From a virus: a stretch of 21,202 nt of DNA. The position numbers and the translations under genes are program-made. Each line of letters opens with the position of its first letter. Within the stretch, counting starts at the first letter, position 1. The stretch is taken from positions 1 through 21,202 of the IMG/VR virus record IMGVR_UViG_3300009684_000207, one strand, 5' to 3'. Under the pieces are notes generated by a model. The model was not told the origin of the DNA. It searched no databases and saw only the letters and a list, made by a program, of their open reading frames with translations. Below, one piece after another: positions 16,193-21,202 of this stretch.

Positions 16193-18586
16193 TTACATAC
16201 CTAAATCTTCTAAACCAGTAAACTGTGCTGATTCAAAACTTTGAGGTAATGCGTTTGTTTTTCTTTGTTGAACTAATTCAGATTGTTGTGTGGCTTGTAT
16301 TCTTGTTCTCTCATCTTTTCTATCTTCTGCTAATTGTACATTTTGAATTTGAGTTTGAGATTTTAATTGTTCTAATTGCATATTGTATTGAAACTGTTGT
16401 TCTGCTAATTGTAGTTTTAATTGCATCTCAGTTTGTAATTTTTGCATTTCAAATTGAGATTTTGCTCTTTCTATATTTATAGTTTCTTGTGTTATTGCTT
16501 GTTGTTTTTGAACTTCAAATAATGCTGCTTTTTCTGCTGTCTGTTGATTTGCTTGAGCTTGCGCTTGAATATTTTGCATTTGAGCAGCTTGAGCGGCTTT
16601 TTGTTTTTTAGACTTTCTTAATTTAAGTAATTGATTAGCTAGTTTTAAATTCTTAACTTGTCTAATGTCTATAGCATCATCTAAATCTATAGTACCACTT
16701 TGTAATGATACTTGAATATTTTGTTCTAGCATTGCTTTTTCTTCTTCATCTGGTTCTAATTCTAAATATATACCAAAGTCGTAAAGATTTAAGTCTTTTA
16801 TTTCTCTTAGAGTAGCAACATTATAAGTAGTAATACTTTGCTCTAATGATTTTGCTATTAGTGGATAATCTAAACAATCAGAGATTCTAAGAGCTATATT
16901 TTCACATACTCTAAGGGTCAAATAAAGACTAGCTTGTAATATATGTTTTGTAGCGGTATTTGACGCATTAGCAGCCATTTTTTGTAGACCAACTAAAGTA
17001 TCTTTATCTACCATACTTCCGTCTCTCGCTTCATTTAACCCCGTCACGTCTCTTATCATTTGTAAATAATACTGATAAGTTTGTATTAATGAAGCAATTT
17101 TAGCTTGACCAGAAGATCCGTTTAATTCCTGTATTGGAATTTTACCCATATTTGGACTTCCGTCTTGTGTCAATGATCTACCAATAATACTACCAGTTTG
17201 AAAATACATGTTCAATGCCTCTGCTGGATTATAATTAGTGCCATTACCTAAATCAACCTCTGCTAAACCATCAACATCTACAAACACACCATCAGGCACC
17301 ATTCTTGATAATACTTGTTGTAATTTCAAATGTGTTAACTGAATTATATCTGCAAATCCTGTGATTTTATTTACAGTAGAATCAATTCTACCTTTGTAAA
17401 TTCTAGGAGCGCATATAACATAGTTCATTTCAACTTTAGTAGTATCAGCGAAAGGTCTTGACATGTTTTCAGACAATTTCCATTCTAACATATTGTTAGT
17501 ACCAAGAATTTTAGCACCTGTGTATAATACTTCTATTGTTCTTGAAACTCTTTCAAAATTATCGTTTGGTGGAGGATTAAATTCGTCTGTTTTTTCAATA
17601 ACTTTCTCAAGTCCATTCTCACCATACTTTATTTTAAATACCTGATTCATGTATGTTTTATATTCAAAATATAATACTTGAACTGTATTTTCATCATAAT
17701 TACCCCAACCAGTAATATACTGTCTATTACCTGGCATTTGTTGTATCTTATATAATTCTTCTTCTGATAAATTAGGGAATTGCTTTTTTAATTCTGTAAT
17801 AGTAACTGCTTTAACTTCTCCAACATAATATATATCTTCAAAATTTGGATCTTCTGTATACGAATAAACCAAGTAAGCAGGATCTACATATTCAGTTGTA
17901 ATTCCTTCGCTAGTATTAAAATTTGTTTTAACGCAACCTATACCTAATACAGTTAAATCGTAGTTTATTCTTCTACGAATTAAATCCCATTTATTAGCGG
18001 CTAGTACGTTATTAATAGCTTCTTCTTCAGCAATCTCTATTGATTGTTTATAAGATAACTGCATGTGTAAGTCTAACTCTTCTTTAGTCTCAGGTAATTG
18101 GTCTTGAGGCAAAGGAGAAGCAGCAAAATCTTTTCCTATAATTTGACTAGCTTTATTAAGTAAGTCTTGAGAATACATGTCTCTAAGAATTGATTGAGCA
18201 TAAGAAGTTCTTGCTTTTAAAGACTCAGGATCTTGAGCATAAGCTTTAATATCATAAGTCTTTTGTGACATACCATTAACAACTATATCTACAAATTTAG
18301 ATATAATAGGTACAGGTTTCCAGTCTATATTAAGATAAGATAAATCACCATTAGTCGCTAATTCATCTTTGTATTTTTGTACTGATTGTTCTCCTCTGGC
18401 GTATAATCTTAATTGGTGAAAATTATTCCAATTAGTTAAGTATCTATTACCAGTAGTTCTGCCTTGATCAAACCACTCTTGTTCTATAGCGCGAGATACT
18501 TGCAATCCGTATTCTTCGGAAGCTTTTACCGCATCAGGTACTACCTGACTAGGAAACGCACTATTTGTATTTGTGTATATATTCAT
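16193..18586 (-). CDS. Portal protein
   Basis: The 797-residue product directly follows the large terminase and has the size of a portal of podovirus type. The N-terminal part (30-115) is helical, with NRYLTNWNNFHQLRLYARGE (47-66) and IISKFVDIVVNGM (94-106). Residues 200-260 carry RRRINYDLTVLGIGCVKTNF (204-223) and VDPAYLVYSYTEDPNFED (234-251), and 390-470 the stretch after PRIYKGRIDSTVNKITGFAD. Residues 500-560 include YQYYLQMIRDVTGLNEARDG (504-523) and a helix, the region that usually lines the channel. Residues 655-775 are an Ala/Gln-rich continuous helix or coiled coil, like the C-terminal barrel that some portals push into the head. The 12-fold ring would anchor the terminase and later the adaptor. 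The ATG follows the terminase TAA with no base between, implying coupled translation. Confidence 0.88.
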   Translation of the reverse strand: MNIYTNTNSAFPSQVVPDAVKASEEYGLQVSRAIEQEWFDQGRTTGNRYLTNWNNFHQLRLYARGEQSVQKYKDELATNGDLSYLNIDWKPVPIISKFVDIVVNGMSQKTYDIKAYAQDPESLKARTSYAQSILRDMYSQDLLNKASQIIGKDFAASPLPQDQLPETKEELDLHMQLSYKQSIEIAEEEAINNVLAANKWDLIRRRINYDLTVLGIGCVKTNFNTSEGITTEYVDPAYLVYSYTEDPNFEDIYYVGEVKAVTITELKKQFPNLSEEELYKIQQMPGNRQYITGWGNYDENTVQVLYFEYKTYMNQVFKIKYGENGLEKVIEKTDEFNPPPNDNFERVSRTIEVLYTGAKILGTNNMLEWKLSENMSRPFADTTKVEMNYVICAPRIYKGRIDSTVNKITGFADIIQLTHLKLQQVLSRMVPDGVFVDVDGLAEVDLGNGTNYNPAEALNMYFQTGSIIGRSLTQDGSPNMGKIPIQELNGSSGQAKIASLIQTYQYYLQMIRDVTGLNEARDGSMVDKDTLVGLQKMAANASNTATKHILQASLYLTLRVCENIALRISDCLDYPLIAKSLEQSITTYNVATLREIKDLNLYDFGIYLELEPDEEEKAMLEQNIQVSLQSGTIDLDDAIDIRQVKNLKLANQLLKLRKSKKQKAAQAAQMQNIQAQAQANQQTAEKAALFEVQKQQAITQETINIERAKSQFEMQKLQTEMQLKLQLAEQQFQYNMQLEQLKSQTQIQNVQLAEDRKDERTRIQATQQSELVQQRKTNALPQSFESAQFTGLEDLGM

Positions 18587-20809
18587 TTACTTATGTATTT
18601 TTGATAAAGAACCTGTATTATCGTATTTTTTAATTCCTAAATTATGAATCTGTCTAAAGACTGGAGCTGATGGAGTATACTTGTTTTTATTACATGCCAT
18701 TATCGCTAAACCAGAACTAATAGAAGCATCGTATTTAGTTCTATCATTTATATTAAATCTTGCCCAATCATTTAGAGTTCTATTGAAGTACATGTCTCCA
18801 TATCCTTCTTCTGTCATTCCAACATAATCTTCTATATAAGATTCTATTGCTGCGGCATGTGCTTGTTTTATATCTTCACTTGAGTTTGGTATTCCACCTA
18901 TATCTCTTTCTGTTATAGATAATTTATTCCAAATTTTATCAGGTCTATTCATAGAGTAACCTCTATAACCTCTTCTTTTAAAATGAAATAATAATCTAGG
19001 TTTATTATTCTCAGCAAGTATAGGCATTCCATAGAATATACAAGCCATTAAAACTTCTTCAAAAAATATCTCAGCGGTTTGAGGTCTTGCGATGTACTCT
19101 AAAAAAAATTGATTTGCAGGAACTTCTTCCATAGAAAACTTAGTAAGTCCACTCAAAGCTCCATTAGATCCTTTGCCATCTACTGTTCCTGATATATCAT
19201 AAGGGTCACATCCAAAAGCGCCACAGTGTTCGTTACCTGGATATTTAATCCCATTTTTAATTACAATGCGATTTTGCAAATGTAAGGGTGGAATCCACGA
19301 AACTAAAAATCTACCGTCTTTATTTGGATAGAATATAACTCTAGTATCCTGTACGCCGTTTTCCCATTGAAAACTTCCACGTGTTATTATACTTGTATTT
19401 CTTAAATCTTCATTATAATCTATCTGTTCGTATATTCTAGTTAGATTAAATAAAGATTGCTTTGTTTCATCTCTAAAAGCATGTTGTTCTGTTCTTGGAA
19501 ACTGACGATAGTATTCATTTAAACCATCTTGGTCGGATTTTAAACCATCGACTTCGTTCTGCCAATGTTCTATAACTCCGTATTCAATCCAATTTCCATC
19601 TACACCTTTAATTGGTTTTTCTGGAGTATCGAATACAGGTAACCCATAAGTGTCAATGAATCCCTCGTAGGACCACTCCATAGGTATAAACAAACTATAT
19701 AATCCTGAACTAGTTTGTCCATTACGGTTTCTTTTTGTGACATCAGAATTATGATAAAGAGTTTTAAAATTTTCTCCTCCTTTATCTAAAGCATTTGAAG
19801 TAGAACCCATCATACACTTACCGATAATTCTACTACCTAATCTAAGAGTTGTTTTTGTAACCCTCCAGTTATTTAATATATTATCAGGTCTTTCCCATTT
19901 ACCACTTTCATCATGTACTAATAATTTTAGTTTTTCACCATCATAACTATTATCTCCAGTATTCTTCCAGTCAATAGTTGTATCAAGACCTTCCATGTCG
20001 ATGGCAAAATCATTATTATCTAATTTTCTTCTTGTTAATTTAGAAGCAGGTATTCTATATGCTAATTCTGTTTTTGGTCTATCCATACCATCTTGGATAG
20101 GTTTAAAAAAGAAAGGATAATTAATTGATATTGGTACTACTTTATCTGTAAACATCTTTTTAGCATCTGCTCCAGATTTAGATAATATACCAAATCTTGA
20201 ATCACTAGATATTGTTGCTAAATTAACTAATTCAGCAGATGACATAAATGAAAACCCAGAACGTCTATTTTTTAAATAACACATTCCGTAACACCTAGTA
20301 TCTGCCTTACATGCTTCCCAAAAAATAAAGAATAATCTATTTGATTCTCTAAAATCAGGTGCTCCAATATCGATCTTACTCCATTGAAGATACATGTAAT
20401 GTGTACCTGTTATATAAGTTGGTTTACCATTATTGTAAAAGAATAAACCCTCTTCTCTATATTTAAACTCATTATCTATGTAATCATACCAACGATCTTT
20501 AAAAATATCTGATTGTTTATTCCAATCAAATGTGCTTTTAATTTTACTTATTTCTTTTGGGAAATCCATTTGTTCCCAATATTGTTCTTCTTTTGTATTA
20601 GATCTTGAATAGGTATTTTCTTCTAGTGGTAATGCTATTTTTAAATTTTGGATTTCAAGTATTTCACCAATCTTTCCAGTCTTACTAATAACAACCACAT
20701 CATGATCTTTATCATACCCATATTTCCATTTTTTAAGACGGTTGTTTTGTTTTATAATACTAGACTTTATATAATCTGGTACTATTTTGTATAGTGATTG
20801 CTCGTACAT
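18587..20809 (-). CDS. terL: Terminase large subunit (DNA-packaging ATPase/nuclease)
   Basis: The 740-residue product powers DNA packaging and cuts the concatemer. The ATPase part (about 100-440) has a Walker A-like stretch KNRRSGFS (180-187) where GFS replaces the usual GKS/T, a Walker B strand LLVHDE (296-301, acid pair D300 E301), and a GSTSN coupling-type motif (335-339). The nuclease part (about 500-720) has GCDPYD (533-538, first acid D535), ILAENNK (597-603, E600) and YDASISSGLA (693-702, D694), which fit the three metal-binding acids of the RNase H-like fold. The missing lysine in Walker A is known for other terminase families with GFS/GxS variants, where an upstream Arg or Lys may take over; here R182 R183 or K180 could. 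The start ATG overlaps the previous stop (TAATG). Function is well supported; assignment of individual acids is by pattern. Confidence 0.92.
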   Translation of the reverse strand: MYEQSLYKIVPDYIKSSIIKQNNRLKKWKYGYDKDHDVVVISKTGKIGEILEIQNLKIALPLEENTYSRSNTKEEQYWEQMDFPKEISKIKSTFDWNKQSDIFKDRWYDYIDNEFKYREEGLFFYNNGKPTYITGTHYMYLQWSKIDIGAPDFRESNRLFFIFWEACKADTRCYGMCYLKNRRSGFSFMSSAELVNLATISSDSRFGILSKSGADAKKMFTDKVVPISINYPFFFKPIQDGMDRPKTELAYRIPASKLTRRKLDNNDFAIDMEGLDTTIDWKNTGDNSYDGEKLKLLVHDESGKWERPDNILNNWRVTKTTLRLGSRIIGKCMMGSTSNALDKGGENFKTLYHNSDVTKRNRNGQTSSGLYSLFIPMEWSYEGFIDTYGLPVFDTPEKPIKGVDGNWIEYGVIEHWQNEVDGLKSDQDGLNEYYRQFPRTEQHAFRDETKQSLFNLTRIYEQIDYNEDLRNTSIITRGSFQWENGVQDTRVIFYPNKDGRFLVSWIPPLHLQNRIVIKNGIKYPGNEHCGAFGCDPYDISGTVDGKGSNGALSGLTKFSMEEVPANQFFLEYIARPQTAEIFFEEVLMACIFYGMPILAENNKPRLLFHFKRRGYRGYSMNRPDKIWNKLSITERDIGGIPNSSEDIKQAHAAAIESYIEDYVGMTEEGYGDMYFNRTLNDWARFNINDRTKYDASISSGLAIMACNKNKYTPSAPVFRQIHNLGIKKYDNTGSLSKIHK

Positions 20810-21138
20810 TACTTAGATCTCCCTTCTGCAAACCCTTTAAATACTTTTACTTCAACTTCTTTATCTACTTCAACTAATAATTTTTCTTCCTCTTCAATAC
20901 GGGTTAGTATTTCAAAAGCATCGAAGATCGCTAGCTTTTTGGTTGCAGCAGCATTCTTTAATTTTTCAGGTTCAGGATCATCATCATTACCGGATAGTAT
21001 AGGTGAACTTGCTACTTTTATCAATTCTTCTACAGCGCGTTTGCCTGCTTCTATAATAGCATGTTTAGCGTTTTTAGTATAACTATTAGCGATTTGCCCA
21101 AGAAGGGTTGTATTCTGTTTCGTCTCCTTTATATTCAT
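20809..21138 (-). CDS. Small protein in the small-terminase position
   Basis: The 109-residue product is mostly helical. Residues 15-45 form an Ala/Lys/Glu helix, 47-58 an acidic loop (SGNDDDPEPEK), and 60-90 a second helix (LKNAAATKKLAIFDAFEIL and the Glu-rich IEEEEKLLVEV). The C-terminus is basic (FAEGRSK). Its stop overlaps the terminase ATG by one base (TAATG), implying coupled translation. Small helical proteins in this place often are the small terminase subunit that recognises phage DNA, but I see no helix-turn-helix, so this is positional inference. I recall a similar KNAAATKKLAIFDAFEIL stretch upstream of terminase genes in Bacteroidota phages. The ATG at 21138 is the only Met codon in the frame. 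It overlaps the upstream gene by 53 bases. Confidence 0.75.
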   Translation of the reverse strand: MNIKETKQNTTLLGQIANSYTKNAKHAIIEAGKRAVEELIKVASSPILSGNDDDPEPEKLKNAAATKKLAIFDAFEILTRIEEEEKLLVEVDKEVEVKVFKGFAEGRSK

Positions 21139-21202
21139 ATTTAATTACAATATCATTAGATTTCATACAATAAAGTCTTTGACCTTCTACTATAAAGTCA
21201 AA
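21086..21202 (-). CDS. C-terminal end of an upstream gene (runs off the right edge)
   Basis: On the minus strand the frame beginning at base 21202 is open for 38 codons and ends in TAA at 21088-21086. The predicted peptide reads FDFIVEGQRLYCMKSND followed by IVIKYEYKGDETEYNPSW, ending ANR. It looks like ordinary coding sequence (beta-strand-like, charged, aromatic). The true start lies outside the window. It overlaps the following 109-residue gene by 53 bases in another frame, long for this otherwise tightly spaced but rarely overlapping cluster. No function can be given. Because only a short piece is present, a chance open frame is possible, but amino-acid make-up argues for a gene. Confidence 0.55.
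   Translation of the reverse strand, partial: FDFIVEGQRLYCMKSNDIVIKYEYKGDETEYNPSWANR

Noticed and set aside
16225-16482. Plus-strand open frame opposite the portal C-terminus
   Set aside because: It is the reverse of the Gln/Ala-rich coiled-coil coding region, where CAA/GAA codons read as TTG/TTC; the peptide is an improbable Leu/Ile/Val/Phe run.
1-21202. CRISPR array, insertion sequence, integrase or attachment site
   Set aside because: No regularly spaced repeats, transposase or recombinase motifs, or terminal repeats were seen; the window is continuous virion coding sequence.

Overview
The window is one AT-rich block of phage virion genes. Every convincing gene lies on the minus strand and reads from right to left, with almost no space between genes. 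It looks like the packaging, head, tail and internal-protein cluster of a short-tailed (podovirus-like) phage. The likely host is a member of the Bacteroidota, probably a marine or freshwater flavobacterium. Three things suggest this host: strong AT bias with TTA and AGA codons, AT-rich leaders without clear Shine-Dalgarno sequences, and tail proteins that read like those of flavobacterial and crAss-like podoviruses. The host and the crAss-like relationship are inferences from family recognition, not from a search.

In transcription order (right to left), the window opens with the tail end of a gene cut by the right edge (21202-21086). Next come a 109-residue protein in the small-terminase position (21138-20809), the large terminase (20809-18587), the portal (18586-16193), a scaffold-like protein (16163-14979) and the major capsid protein (14966-13497). 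A conserved but unassigned head-region protein follows (13416-12529). The neck and tail section has a 248-residue adaptor-like protein (12460-11714), a tubular/adaptor protein (11707-10475), and a tail-stabilisation or 'muzzle' assembly encoded by two genes (10469-6411 and 6378-4780). A GNAT acetyltransferase (4769-4356) separates the tail from the internal virion proteins. These are a protein ending in a short S74 self-cleaving chaperone domain (4354-3428), a coiled-coil protein (3425-1650), and the first 546 residues of a large protein running off the left edge (1640-1).

The genes would work together as follows. The terminase packages DNA through the portal into a capsid built on the scaffold. 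The adaptor and muzzle proteins close the neck and form the short tail. The internal proteins probably leave the particle with the DNA at infection. No replication, lysis, protease, integrase, tRNA or CRISPR feature is visible.

Only two gaps exceed 40 bases, and both hold hairpins about 10-12 bases after a stop codon: one after the capsid gene, one after the following gene. No gene-free stretch exceeds 300 bases. The most notable points are the two-gene tail-stabilisation protein, the S74 domain on an ejection-type protein, the acetyltransferase inside the virion operon, a similar small beta pattern in three virion proteins, and the paired hairpins.
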